Origin: Litorimonas sp964414555
GTDB lineage: Bacteria > Pseudomonadota > Alphaproteobacteria > Caulobacterales > Maricaulaceae
Assembly: GCA_964414555.1 (NCBI GenBank)
Contig: CAYPWW010000056.1
Coordinates: 1-17,306 of the forward strand
DNA: 17,306 bases
Direction: 5' to 3'
The stretch's first letter is position 1; every line of letters starts with the position of its first letter. The notes under the pieces were generated by a model. The model saw nothing but the letters and a program-made list of their open reading frames with translations. It had not been told where the DNA came from and did no database searches. Positions 8,346 to 16,490 of this stretch are shown piece after piece. The position numbers and the translations under genes were made by a program.

Positions 8346-8788
8346 GCCAGCATAGCTATCCTCTCGACCGTGAAACCGTGATGGCCTATTTGCCCCATCG
8401 CGACCCCATGCTGTTCATCGATCAGGTGATCAGCTCTGATGGGACGTCGATCCATGCCCGTACAATTGTTGATGCGGCTTGGCCTGTTTTCCAAGGGCAT
8501 TTCCCCGATCTGCCGATTATGCCGGGCGTCTTGCTGATCGAAGCGACCGCGCAAGCTGGTGCTCTGATCGTCAGCCTCGACGGCGGTCTGCAAGATGACA
8601 GTTTTATTGCGTTCTCAGGCGTAGAGCAGGCCAAGTTCCGAAAGCCTGTTCTTCCCGGCGATGTGTTGGATATTCACGCTGAAATCCTGCGCCATCGAGC
8701 CGGGTACTATAAATTCCAAGGCCATATCGAGGTGGCGGGCAAAACCGTTGTTGAGTTGCGGTTTGCCGCGACGCAAATGCCGATGTAG
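8342..8788 (+). CDS. fabZ: 3-hydroxyacyl-ACP dehydratase FabZ
   Basis: FabZ dehydrates 3-hydroxyacyl-ACP to trans-2-enoyl-ACP in fatty acid elongation. It competes with LpxA and LpxD for the same hydroxyacyl-ACP pool, which may explain why the gene sits between them in many proteobacteria. The 148-residue hot-dog fold protein shows LPHRDPMLFID near residue 17, the catalytic His53 in FQGHFP, and the catalytic Glu67 in PGVLLIEATAQAG. KFRKPVLPGD is also typical. The start ATG overlaps the lpxD stop by four bases, so translation is probably coupled. lpxA begins nine bases after its TAG stop. Confidence 0.97.
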   Translation: MSQHSYPLDRETVMAYLPHRDPMLFIDQVISSDGTSIHARTIVDAAWPVFQGHFPDLPIMPGVLLIEATAQAGALIVSLDGGLQDDSFIAFSGVEQAKFRKPVLPGDVLDIHAEILRHRAGYYKFQGHIEVAGKTVVELRFAATQMPM

Positions 8789-8797
8789 CCTGCAGAT

Positions 8798-9595
8798 ATG
8801 TCGACAACGATACATCCTACCGCGTTAATCGATCCAAAGGCGCAGCTTGGCGCAGGCGTCCACATTGGGCCATATTGTGTCGTCGGGCCAGAGGTGACCT
8901 TAGGCGATAATGTTGAGCTGATCGGCCACGTTAGCCTGTCCGGCCGCGTAAGTATTGGCGCAGATTGCAAGCTCTATCCTTTCGTCTCCATGGGCTATCC
9001 TCCGCAGGATTTTAAGCATCGCGGCGGCGAAGTCGGGATCGAAATTGGTGCGCGCTGCACCTTCCGTGAAAACGTCAACATCCATCCCGGGACAGACATC
9101 GGAAAGCCCATCACACGCATTGGGCATGATTGCTATTTCATGGTCGGCACACATCTCGCCCATGAAGGGCAGATGGGAAATCATGTCGTCGTCTCAAATG
9201 GCGCCCAGATTGGCGGCAATGTCACGATTGGCGATAATGTGACCTTAGGCGGTCTTTGCGCGATCCATCAACACACGCGCATTGGCGGACATGCCTTTAT
9301 CGGTGGCATGGCGACGGTGACATCTGACGTCATTCCCTATGGTTTTGTGCTGGGCAATGCGGCGCGCCTAGCAGGACTGAATGTTGTTGGTCTTAAGCGG
9401 AACGGATTTTCGAAAGACAGCATTCGCGAGCTGCGGGCAGCCTATCGCTTGCTCTTCGCGCAGGAAGGCACCTTTGCCGAGCGTTTGGAGGACACCTCCA
9501 AGCTCTACAACAACCATGACCTCGTGCATGAAATCGTGGCCTTCATTCGGGCAGAAAAACACCGCCCACTCTGTATGCCGCAACTGGGCCGATGA
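8798..9595 (+). CDS. lpxA: UDP-N-acetylglucosamine O-acyltransferase LpxA
   Basis: LpxA carries out the first step of lipid A synthesis, moving a 3-hydroxyacyl chain from ACP to the 3-OH of UDP-GlcNAc. It forms a cytosolic trimer of left-handed beta helices. Hexapeptide repeats run from about residue 3 to 185. The conserved THLAHEGQMGN segment carries His119 and His122, matching His122 and His125 (the catalytic base) of E. coli LpxA. GFVLGNAARLAGLNVVGLKR leads into the C-terminal helical domain. The length of 265 residues is typical. Acyl-chain length and whether GlcN or GlcN3N is the acceptor cannot be read here. The stop overlaps lpxI as ATGA. Confidence 0.97.
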   Translation: MSTTIHPTALIDPKAQLGAGVHIGPYCVVGPEVTLGDNVELIGHVSLSGRVSIGADCKLYPFVSMGYPPQDFKHRGGEVGIEIGARCTFRENVNIHPGTDIGKPITRIGHDCYFMVGTHLAHEGQMGNHVVVSNGAQIGGNVTIGDNVTLGGLCAIHQHTRIGGHAFIGGMATVTSDVIPYGFVLGNAARLAGLNVVGLKRNGFSKDSIRELRAAYRLLFAQEGTFAERLEDTSKLYNNHDLVHEIVAFIRAEKHRPLCMPQLGR

Positions 9596-10428
9596 GCCTG
9601 CGCATTGGGATCATCGCCGGCGGCGGAGGCTTGCCAGCCAATGTCGTGGCTGCCGCGCGGGAGAAGGGGCAGCTCGGCACGATCCTCGCGCTCGAAGACT
9701 TTGTCTCGCCAGACATATTTCCAGATGCAAAGCGCGTAACGCTTGGTCAATTTGGACAGATGACGAAGCTTCTGCACAAGGCGAATTGTACACATGTCTG
9801 CTTTGCTGGCATCGTGAAACGACCCGATTTCAAACGCTTACGGCTTGATTTTAAGGCGGTTCGCCACCTGCCGGGGACAATCCGCGCCGCAGGTCAAGGA
9901 GATGACGCCTTGATGCGGCATGTCCTCGGTTTGTTTGAACAAGAAGGTTTCGAGGTGATCCCTCCGCAAGATGTTTGCGCCGAAATCATGCTGGGTGAGG
10001 GCGTCATAGGCGATGTAGCGATGACGGAAGAGCACCGTGCAGATGCGTTGAAAGCCTGCAAGACAGCGTCTGCCATTGGCGCGCTGGATATCGGTCAAGG
10101 TGCAGTCGTGGCGCGAGGTGTCGTTCTGGCCGTTGAGGCGCAAGAGGGCACGGACGCGATGTTAGACCGTGTCGCAGATCTGCCAGAAGCACTACGCGGG
10201 GTATATGGCGCGCGCGTGGGCGTTCTGGCGAAACTCGTCAAGCCGACGCAAGATACGCGCGTTGACCTTCCGACATTGGGGCCAGAAACCGTGCGTCGCG
10301 CCGCCGCCGCTGGTTTGGCTGGCATCGTCGCAGAGGCTGGCGGTGCGTTCATCCTTGACCGTGAAGAAACGATCGCTGCTGCGAATGCGGCCGGACTGTT
10401 CATTGCCGGCTTGCCCAAATCCGGATGA
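9592..10428 (+). CDS. lpxI: UDP-2,3-diacylglucosamine pyrophosphatase LpxI
   Basis: LpxI hydrolyses UDP-2,3-diacylglucosamine to lipid X and UMP. It replaces the unrelated LpxH in alphaproteobacteria and some other lineages. The 278-residue protein begins IGIIAGGGGLPANVV, the glycine-rich start of the family formerly called DUF1009. It contains the conserved C-terminal stretch KPTQDTRVDLPTLGPETV. Asp225 in that stretch falls at the same residue number as the Asp shown to be needed for activity in the Caulobacter enzyme, to my knowledge of that work. Its place between lpxA and lpxB supports the call. The gene overlaps both neighbours by four bases. Confidence 0.96.
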   Translation: MSLRIGIIAGGGGLPANVVAAAREKGQLGTILALEDFVSPDIFPDAKRVTLGQFGQMTKLLHKANCTHVCFAGIVKRPDFKRLRLDFKAVRHLPGTIRAAGQGDDALMRHVLGLFEQEGFEVIPPQDVCAEIMLGEGVIGDVAMTEEHRADALKACKTASAIGALDIGQGAVVARGVVLAVEAQEGTDAMLDRVADLPEALRGVYGARVGVLAKLVKPTQDTRVDLPTLGPETVRRAAAAGLAGIVAEAGGAFILDREETIAAANAAGLFIAGLPKSG

Positions 10429-11567
10429 GTGTTTTTCTTGTCGCCGTTGAGCCTTCGGCTGATCAGCTCGCCGCGGGTTTGGTGCGAGAGCTACGCGCCG
10501 CCAATCAGGATATTGATATTCGTGGAATAGGCGGCGAGGCCTTGCGGAATGTCGGTGTGCCCTCGCAGATGGATATAGCGGGTCTCGCGATATTGGGCTT
10601 TGTCGAAGGCCTGCGATACTATCCGAAAATTCTCAGAAAAGTGCGAGAGGCCGCTGATCGCGTGATGGACTGCCAAGCCAAGGCGGTCATCCTCATCGAC
10701 AGCTGGGGCTTTATGATGCGGCTGGCGAAACAGCTGCGAAAGCGTGGCTACACAGGGCAGATCATCAAATATGTTGCGCCGCAAGTTTGGGCGATGCGCG
10801 CGGGGCGGGCGAAAACTCTGGCTGAACATGTTGATCATCTCCTCACGATCCATAGTTTCGATGCACCTTATTTCGAACCCCATGGCTTGCCCGTCCATTA
10901 TGTGGGGAACGCCGTTTTCGATACGGATTATCGGGCAGGGGACACGCGCGCTGTTCGTGCGCAATATAAGCTCGGCGAGCGTCCGGTCCTTGCGGTGTTC
11001 TTTGGAAGTCGCTCCAGTGAAGTTTCGCGTCTGACGCAGGTTTTCACGGAAACTGTGCTGGCCCTACGTGCGGATATCCCTGACCTTGCGATCGTCAGTC
11101 CTGTCTCTGACAACGTCGCGAAAGAGGTCGCAGCTGCAGCCGCCGCAGATTTGCGCATGCAGGAAATCATCCTTTTGCCGGAAAGCGCTAAGCTCGACGT
11201 GATGGCCTGTGCGACGGCTGCATTGTCATGTTCGGGGACGATGACAACGCAGCTGGCCAGCGCGGGCATACCGACAGTGGTTGCCTATCGACTGTCGTCG
11301 CTGACGTATGTTGCGGCCCGTCGGCTGTATCGGCCCGACTATATTTCAATCGTAAACATCGCCGCAGAGGCCGAGCTCATGCCGGAGTTTCTGCAAGATG
11401 AGGTCAGTGCAACCGCCTTGTCTGCGGCGGTGCACCCCTATCTTACGGACACAAAAAAACGCACCGCCGCGAGCGATGCGTTACTTTTGCAAACGGCAAA
11501 AATGCGGGGCGAGCAGGGATCGGCGAGCGCGAAAGCGGCCCGCGCGATCCTCAATATTCTCGCCTAG
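10425..11567 (+). CDS. lpxB: Lipid-A-disaccharide synthase LpxB, with divergent motifs
   Basis: LpxB joins lipid X to UDP-2,3-diacylglucosamine to form the tetra-acylated disaccharide, using a GT-B fold at the inner-membrane surface. The 380-residue product has the expected order of motifs, but several are altered. The N-terminal glycine-rich loop, usually AGE.SGD, reads AVEPSAD (residues 7-13). The IDAPDF region reads IDSWGF with Asp92 kept. YVAPQVWAMRAGR matches YVSPSVWAWR. LPGSR reads FFGSR with Arg196 kept. CSGTMTTQLASAGIPTVVAYR near the C-terminal half is typical. The changes look like lineage drift, since the key Asp and Arg survive. Codons near residues 343-353 also contain the gltA terminator on the other strand. 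The TAG stop at 11565-11567 overlaps the gltA stop. Confidence 0.94.
   Translation: MSVFLVAVEPSADQLAAGLVRELRAANQDIDIRGIGGEALRNVGVPSQMDIAGLAILGFVEGLRYYPKILRKVREAADRVMDCQAKAVILIDSWGFMMRLAKQLRKRGYTGQIIKYVAPQVWAMRAGRAKTLAEHVDHLLTIHSFDAPYFEPHGLPVHYVGNAVFDTDYRAGDTRAVRAQYKLGERPVLAVFFGSRSSEVSRLTQVFTETVLALRADIPDLAIVSPVSDNVAKEVAAAAAADLRMQEIILLPESAKLDVMACATAALSCSGTMTTQLASAGIPTVVAYRLSSLTYVAARRLYRPDYISIVNIAAEAELMPEFLQDEVSATALSAAVHPYLTDTKKRTAASDALLLQTAKMRGEQGSASAKAARAILNILA
11453..11482 (-). terminator. Rho-independent terminator for gltA, inside lpxB
   Basis: Read on the minus strand, the arms AACGCATCGC and GCGGTGCGTT form a 10-bp stem with one T-G wobble and loop TCGCG. The stem is followed at once by five more Ts, making a seven-T run with the two Ts that end the stem. 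The hairpin starts about 80 bases past the gltA stop. On the plus strand the wobble becomes a C-A mismatch and the T run is lost, so the structure serves the minus strand. Confidence 0.85.
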
Positions 11568-12865
11568 CGTTTGTCCATCGGGACGAAGTCACGCAGTTCT
11601 GCACCGGAATAGAGCTGACGCGGGCGCCCGATACGCTGTGTCGGATCTTCCAACATTTCGTTCCACTGCGAAATCCAACCCGTTGTCCGTGCAAGCGCGA
11701 AGAGAACCGTGAACATATCCGTCGGGAAGCCGAGCGCCGTCAGGACGATGCCGGAATAGAAATCAACGTTTGGATAGAGGCCACGTTTGACGAAATACTC
11801 TTCACTCGTCGCAATTTTTTCTAGCTCCATCGCGACCTCGAGGATTGGGTTTGTGACACCCAACTCGCCGAGGACTTCGTGCGTTGTACGGCGCATGACC
11901 TTCGCGCGCGGGTCTGTCGCTTTATAAACGCGATGCCCAAAGCCCATCAGGCGGAAGGGATCGGACTTGTCCTTGGCGCGGGCGATATATTCCGGGATGC
12001 GGTCAACCGTACCAATCTCGCGGAGCATGTTCAGCGCGGCCTCATTGGCACCGCCGTGGCTCGGTCCCCAAAGACAGGCAATGCCCGCTGCGATACAGGC
12101 GTAAGGGTTCGCACCCGACGAGCCCGCCAAGCGAACCGTCGAGGTCGAGGCGTTTTGCTCGTGATCCATGTGCAGGATGAAAATCTTGTCCATCGCGCGT
12201 TCGATGATTGGATTGACCTCATAGGGCTCGGCCGGAACGGCAAAACACATACGCAGGAAATTGCCTGCATAGGACAAGTCGTTCTGCGGATAGACGTGCG
12301 GCTGGCCGATCCGGTATTTATAACAGCGCGCGGCGAGCGTTGGGATCTTGGCGATGATCCGGTGGATCGCCATGTTTCGCGACTCATCTTCAGTCGTGTG
12401 CTGATCATCGTGATAAAAGCCAGAGAGCGCACCGACTGTCCCGCAAAGCATGGACATCGGATGGCTGTCGCGGCGATAGCCTTGGAAGAAGCTTTCGACC
12501 TTATCGTGCAGCATGGTGTGGTTCGTGATCGTGTTTTCGAACGACTTGAACTGGTTCTTATTCGGCAGCTCGCCATGGATCAGCAAATAAGCCACTTCTA
12601 GCGAAGTGGACTGCTCTGCCAGTTGTTCGATGTCATAGCCGCGATAGAGAAGTTGTCCTTCGCCGCCATCGATGAAGGTGATCTGACTCTCGGTTGAGGC
12701 TGTCGAGGTGAAACCCGGGTCAAAAGTAAAGTGACCCGACTGCTTATAGAGTGAACGGACATCTACGGCGGGCGCGCCAAGGCTCCCCTTCATGATGGGC
12801 AGGTCGTAGCCTTTGCCATCGATGGTCATCGTTGCCGTGCCGGTCTGTGTAATCTTATTTTCCAT
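11564..12865 (-). CDS. gltA: Citrate synthase (type II)
   Basis: Citrate synthase condenses oxaloacetate with acetyl-CoA to start the TCA cycle. The 433-residue product resembles the hexameric type II enzyme of Gram-negative bacteria, including its extra N-terminal domain (ITQTGTATMTIDGKGYDLP). The catalytic residues are His270 (GPSHGGANE), His311 (MGFGHRVYK) and Asp368 (PNVDFYSG), each six positions later than His264, His305 and Asp362 of E. coli. The oxaloacetate-binding MDHEQNAS is at 233-240. ATG 12863-12865 follows gltX by 23 bases, with AAGAGAGACCC before it as a weak ribosome-binding site. The gene is probably co-transcribed with gltX. Its stop shares a CTAG with the lpxB stop, and its terminator lies inside lpxB. 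Confidence 0.97.
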   Translation of the reverse strand: MENKITQTGTATMTIDGKGYDLPIMKGSLGAPAVDVRSLYKQSGHFTFDPGFTSTASTESQITFIDGGEGQLLYRGYDIEQLAEQSTSLEVAYLLIHGELPNKNQFKSFENTITNHTMLHDKVESFFQGYRRDSHPMSMLCGTVGALSGFYHDDQHTTEDESRNMAIHRIIAKIPTLAARCYKYRIGQPHVYPQNDLSYAGNFLRMCFAVPAEPYEVNPIIERAMDKIFILHMDHEQNASTSTVRLAGSSGANPYACIAAGIACLWGPSHGGANEAALNMLREIGTVDRIPEYIARAKDKSDPFRLMGFGHRVYKATDPRAKVMRRTTHEVLGELGVTNPILEVAMELEKIATSEEYFVKRGLYPNVDFYSGIVLTALGFPTDMFTVLFALARTTGWISQWNEMLEDPTQRIGRPRQLYSGAELRDFVPMDKR

Positions 12866-12888
12866 GGGTCTCTCTTTTTCTTTGTCTC

Positions 12889-14328
12889 TTAGGAATCGAA
12901 TTGGGTGATGGCGTCGTCCAGTCGCGCCAGGGTTTCCTCGCGGCCTAGAAGCGCCAGCACATCCGACAGATTGGGGGAGGGTGCGCCGCCGGTCAGGGCG
13001 GCCCGCACGGGCTGTCCGATCTTGCCAAATCCGATATCATTTTGGTCCGCAAAGCCTTGCAAGTCAGCTTGCAAAGCGTCCGCCGTCCACGAGGCGTCTT
13101 TGCGGGATTTCAACGCCTGTGTCAAAGCACGCAAGAGGTCAATCGCCCCTTCGCGGCGCAAGGGTTTGGCGGCTTTGCCTGTTATCTCAATCGGCCGAAT
13201 ATCCATCAGATACAGCGCTTGCTCTGCCAGCTCGATCAGCGTTTTCGCGCGCGGTTTTAGCGTCGGAACCCCCGCGAGGATGCGGGTGGACACCATGTCT
13301 GTCAGGGGTTTGGGGCTTTGCGTGTCGAGGAATGGTTGCGCCATTGACAAGAGCTGGGTGTCATCTGCAGCCTCAATATGTTGGGCGTTGATGAAGGCCA
13401 TCTTGTCAAAATCTAGCCGTGCGGGTGAGCTGTTGATGCCGTCGAGTGAGAAAACATTGGTCAGGGCGTCGTCCGTCAAGAAAATTTCGTCATCGCCATG
13501 CGCCCAGCCGAGCTTCATCAGGTAATTGCGCAAACCAGAGGGCAGGTAGCCCATCTCCGCATAGGCCTCGACTCCCAAGGCGCCGTGGCGTTTGGACAGC
13601 TTCTTGCCATCAGGCCCATGGATGAGGGGGACATGCGCCCAATCCGGCACATCCCAACCTAGCGCTTGGTAGAGCTGTGTCTGGCGACCGGCATTAATCA
13701 AGTGATCATCCCCGCGAATAACATGGGTCACGCCCATATCGTGATCATCCACGACCACGGCCAGCATATAGGTCGGTGTCCCATCCGCGCGCAGCAGGAC
13801 GAGATCATCAAAATTCTCATTTTCCCACACGATCTCGCCTTGGACATGGTCGGTGATCGTTGTTTGACCCTCTGGGACGCGGAAGCGCACGGCAAAAGGG
13901 GCGTCTTTCTCTTCGGTCTTGTCCCGCCAAGCGCTGCGGAAGGCACGATTTTCTGCGCGGGCTTCTGTCTTTAACGCGTCGACTTCCTCGGCCGTGGCAT
14001 AGCAGCGATAGGCCGCGCCAGACGCCAGCAAGGCATTCGCCGCCGCAACATGGGCCGCGGCATTGCGACTTTGGTAGACAACATCGCCGTCATGGCTGAC
14101 GCCCAGCCAAGCTAGTCCGTCTAGGATGGCCTGTGTGGCTTCGTCCGTGCTGCGCGCGCGGTCTGTGTCTTCGACGCGCAGCAGAAATTTCCCGCCCATC
14201 TTGCGTGAGAAGTGCCAGTTAAACAACGCCGTCCGCGCGCCACCAATGTGCAAAAAGCCGGTGGGCGAGGGGGCAAAACGGGTAACAACGGGACGGGTCA
14301 TAGGGGTAAAAAACTTTCGCGCTTGCAT
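12889..14328 (-). CDS. gltX: Glutamate--tRNA ligase
   Basis: GltX is the class I synthetase that charges tRNA-Glu; in many alphaproteobacteria such enzymes also mischarge tRNA-Gln for later amidation. The HIGH-type motif FLHIGGARTALF is at residues 25-36 and the KMSKS-type motif KLSKRHG at 243-249, numbered from the upstream start. LRVEDTDRARS and VIRGDDHLINAGRQ are also typical. The zinc-knuckle region keeps only one cysteine (AYRCYATAEE) and lacks the second pair, so no zinc is expected. Two starts are possible. ATG 14326-14328 has GGAA just upstream. ATG 14299-14301 gives the more usual opening MTRPVVTRFAPSPTG but no clear ribosome-binding site. I list the longer form. The gene diverges from comEC across about 32 bases in which I see no convincing promoter. 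Confidence 0.95.
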   Translation of the reverse strand: MQARKFFTPMTRPVVTRFAPSPTGFLHIGGARTALFNWHFSRKMGGKFLLRVEDTDRARSTDEATQAILDGLAWLGVSHDGDVVYQSRNAAAHVAAANALLASGAAYRCYATAEEVDALKTEARAENRAFRSAWRDKTEEKDAPFAVRFRVPEGQTTITDHVQGEIVWENENFDDLVLLRADGTPTYMLAVVVDDHDMGVTHVIRGDDHLINAGRQTQLYQALGWDVPDWAHVPLIHGPDGKKLSKRHGALGVEAYAEMGYLPSGLRNYLMKLGWAHGDDEIFLTDDALTNVFSLDGINSSPARLDFDKMAFINAQHIEAADDTQLLSMAQPFLDTQSPKPLTDMVSTRILAGVPTLKPRAKTLIELAEQALYLMDIRPIEITGKAAKPLRREGAIDLLRALTQALKSRKDASWTADALQADLQGFADQNDIGFGKIGQPVRAALTGGAPSPNLSDVLALLGREETLARLDDAITQFDS

Positions 14329-14360
14329 CGTTCCGAGAATTCGCGTGTCTATTTCACAGA

Positions 14361-16490
14361 ATGTATGCCGATAACAGCGATTTTGCCCAGACGCAGGTGA
14401 AGACCGGATGGTCGCAAAAGCGGTTGTCTGACGCGGGTGTCTGGCTCGCGGATGTGCCCGCTTTCAATGTCGGCGTTGTGTTTTTTTCCATAGGGATTGC
14501 GCTTTACTTCGGGTTCGGGTTTGAGCCTGATATACGCCTTGTTGCTCTGACGATTGGGTTGTTGGCAGCGCTCTGCTGGGCATTTCGCGCGCGTGTCGGA
14601 TTTGCGCCCCTGTGCCTCATGCTTCTCATCTTCCTTGGGGTGGGGCGATCCGCTTGGCACAGTGCTGCCGTCGCCACGCCCAACCTGCCGAATTACGAGC
14701 GCACCTATCGTATTCAAGGCTGGATTAGCGACGTTGAGCGGTCGGGTCGCGGTGAGCGCTATGTCGTCGAAATCGCAGATATTCGTGGCTTTAGCGCGGC
14801 CGAACAACCCAAACGCCTGCGCATCCGTGTGACGAAAGCGGCCGAACCACCCTTGCGCGCGGGGGACACGCTGAACTGGCTCGTCTCTGCCAAAGCGCCG
14901 CCGGGTGCCGCCGTGCCTGGCGGATATGATCCGGGGCGCGCGGCCTATTTCAAAGGGATTGGCGGTTTCGGCTTTGCCTATGGTGCGCCGGAGAGAGAGA
15001 CAGACCTTACACTTGGGCGCTGGGATGATCTGCGGCGCTGCGTTGCGCGCTGGCGAAACGGCCTCGCGGATCGGGTGATGGACGCCGCGCCAGAAGACAC
15101 CGCCGGGCTGCAAGCCGCCCTCATGACGGGGGTGCGTCGCCATATCCCGCCCGAGCAGACAGAGAGCCTGCGTATAGCGGGGCTGGCGCATATTCTCGCG
15201 ATTTCGGGCTTGCATATGGGCCTGTTGGCTGGAGGGACGTTCACCTTTGCGACGTTTTTGCTGGCGTGTATCCTGCCACTCTCGCGCCGCTATGATATTC
15301 GCAAGCCTGCCGCCGGTATCGGCATTTTGGCCGCAACAACCTATCTCGTCTTGTCAGGTGCATCTGTTGCGACCCAGCGCGCATGGGTCATGGCGGTGAT
15401 CGTCTTCCTTGCCGTCATTCTCGACAGGCGGGCTGTGTCCATGCGGTCGGTCTGCGTGGCGGCGTTGATTACCTTGACGCTGCATCCGGAAAGCCTTGTC
15501 AGTGTCGGCTTTCAGATGTCCTTTGCCGCCGTGGCGGCGCTGGTCGCGACCTATCAGTTTTGGCAGCGCTATCGTCCCGCCTTTGCGCCGGCCAATCGTC
15601 GGCGGCGAACATTGAATTTCTTCACTTCGTTAAGTGTGACGAGCCTCGTCGCCGGTTTTGCGACGGCAGGTTTTGCGCTGTTTCATTTCAATCGATTTGC
15701 GCGCTACGGCTTTGCCGGGAACTTGCTCGCGATGCCGCTGTTTTCCCTCGCCGTGATGCCGCTGGCTGTGATCGCTCTGCTTGCGATGCCTTTTGGGTGG
15801 GAGTCTGCGCCGCTCTGGCTGATGGGCAAGGCTCTGGAGCCGATCCTTTTGGCGTCAGATTGGGTCGCGGGCTGGCCTGGTTCGCTGGATTACGTGCCTG
15901 CCGCACCGGATTGGGTCTTGCCGCTTTATGCCATCGGGTTTTGCGCGTTGTGTATGGGCAAGAGCGGATGGCGCGCGTTTGGGTTCGTCACGATCTTGAT
16001 TGCTTTCGCGGGTTGGCGTCAGATGGACGCGCCGAGCCTGCGCGTGTCAGAATCTGGGCAAGTCGCGTTTTGGAGCGTGCCAGAGGACGGCGAGGGCGCG
16101 CCCGTTCTGCTCGTCGGGTCCAAGCGCTCTGATCGCTATGGGCGGGAGCAATTCGCCCGCCGTGCTGGCAGTCCAGAAGCGGAATGGGAGAGTTACGCCA
16201 AGACGATTGCGACATGCGATGCGCTGGCGTGCCGTGCGCGGGTCGGGGCGTGGCAGATCTCCGTCTTGCAAGCCCCGTCAGAGGTGGAAGCGGAATGTGC
16301 CGTCTCGGACCTCGTGATCTTGGCCGTTCGTAGCGCTGGCCCTGTTGCCCGTCGCGGGTGTGAGGCGGTCCTAATCGATGAAACTTCCTTGAGAGACACG
16401 GGCGCATTGGATGTTTATCTGCGCGACACGCTCACGATAAAGGCCGCGCGTCCCGCAAAAGCGAAACGGCGGCCTTGGCACTTTCAGTGA
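14361..16490 (+). CDS. comEC: ComEC/Rec2 family DNA-uptake channel protein
   Basis: ComEC forms the inner-membrane channel for single-stranded DNA during natural transformation. The 709-residue protein has an N-terminal membrane segment and a soluble DUF4131-like region (about 30-210), then the multi-pass Competence domain (about 230-500) with the signature ILAISGLHMGLLAGG, where His285 sits in SGLH. The C-terminal part (about 560-700) is where some ComEC proteins carry a metallo-beta-lactamase-like nuclease. Here the HxHxDH metal motif is absent, and four cysteines (619, 624, 646, 667) stand out instead. This degenerate type is common in alphaproteobacteria as far as I know. The start ATG 14361 has no clear ribosome-binding site; GTG 14397 is an alternative. 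No other competence gene is nearby, so active transformation is not shown. It converges on lexA, with 24 bases between stops. Confidence 0.93.
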   Translation: MYADNSDFAQTQVKTGWSQKRLSDAGVWLADVPAFNVGVVFFSIGIALYFGFGFEPDIRLVALTIGLLAALCWAFRARVGFAPLCLMLLIFLGVGRSAWHSAAVATPNLPNYERTYRIQGWISDVERSGRGERYVVEIADIRGFSAAEQPKRLRIRVTKAAEPPLRAGDTLNWLVSAKAPPGAAVPGGYDPGRAAYFKGIGGFGFAYGAPERETDLTLGRWDDLRRCVARWRNGLADRVMDAAPEDTAGLQAALMTGVRRHIPPEQTESLRIAGLAHILAISGLHMGLLAGGTFTFATFLLACILPLSRRYDIRKPAAGIGILAATTYLVLSGASVATQRAWVMAVIVFLAVILDRRAVSMRSVCVAALITLTLHPESLVSVGFQMSFAAVAALVATYQFWQRYRPAFAPANRRRRTLNFFTSLSVTSLVAGFATAGFALFHFNRFARYGFAGNLLAMPLFSLAVMPLAVIALLAMPFGWESAPLWLMGKALEPILLASDWVAGWPGSLDYVPAAPDWVLPLYAIGFCALCMGKSGWRAFGFVTILIAFAGWRQMDAPSLRVSESGQVAFWSVPEDGEGAPVLLVGSKRSDRYGREQFARRAGSPEAEWESYAKTIATCDALACRARVGAWQISVLQAPSEVEAECAVSDLVILAVRSAGPVARRGCEAVLIDETSLRDTGALDVYLRDTLTIKAARPAKAKRRPWHFQ
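16440..16476 (-). terminator. Probable lexA terminator hairpin, inside the comEC 3' end
   Basis: On the minus strand the arms AAGGCCGC and GCGGCCTT form a perfect 8-bp stem. Inside it GTTTCGC and GCGGGAC pair over seven positions, two of them T-G wobbles, around a TTTT loop. A short TTTAT follows, so the U tract is weak. It begins about 40 bases after the lexA stop. On the plus strand the wobbles become C-A mismatches, so the better fold belongs to lexA mRNA. Confidence 0.55.

Noticed and set aside
11570..11587. TTTGTCC-ATCG-GGACGAA hairpin just after the lpxB stop
   Set aside because: No T tract follows, and the stem includes weak pairs. It is not enough to call an lpxB terminator.
11879..12601. 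Open frame of 240 codons antisense to gltA
   Set aside because: The gltA frame carries all the catalytic residues. The opposite frame shows no domain and no ribosome-binding site.
14349..15215. Open frame of 288 codons antisense to comEC
   Set aside because: The sense strand encodes the ComEC N-terminal region. The antisense product is Arg- and Pro-rich without any known motif.
15383..16132. Alternative-frame open frame of 249 codons inside comEC
   Set aside because: It overlaps conserved ComEC membrane segments in a shifted frame and shows no family similarity I can recognise.
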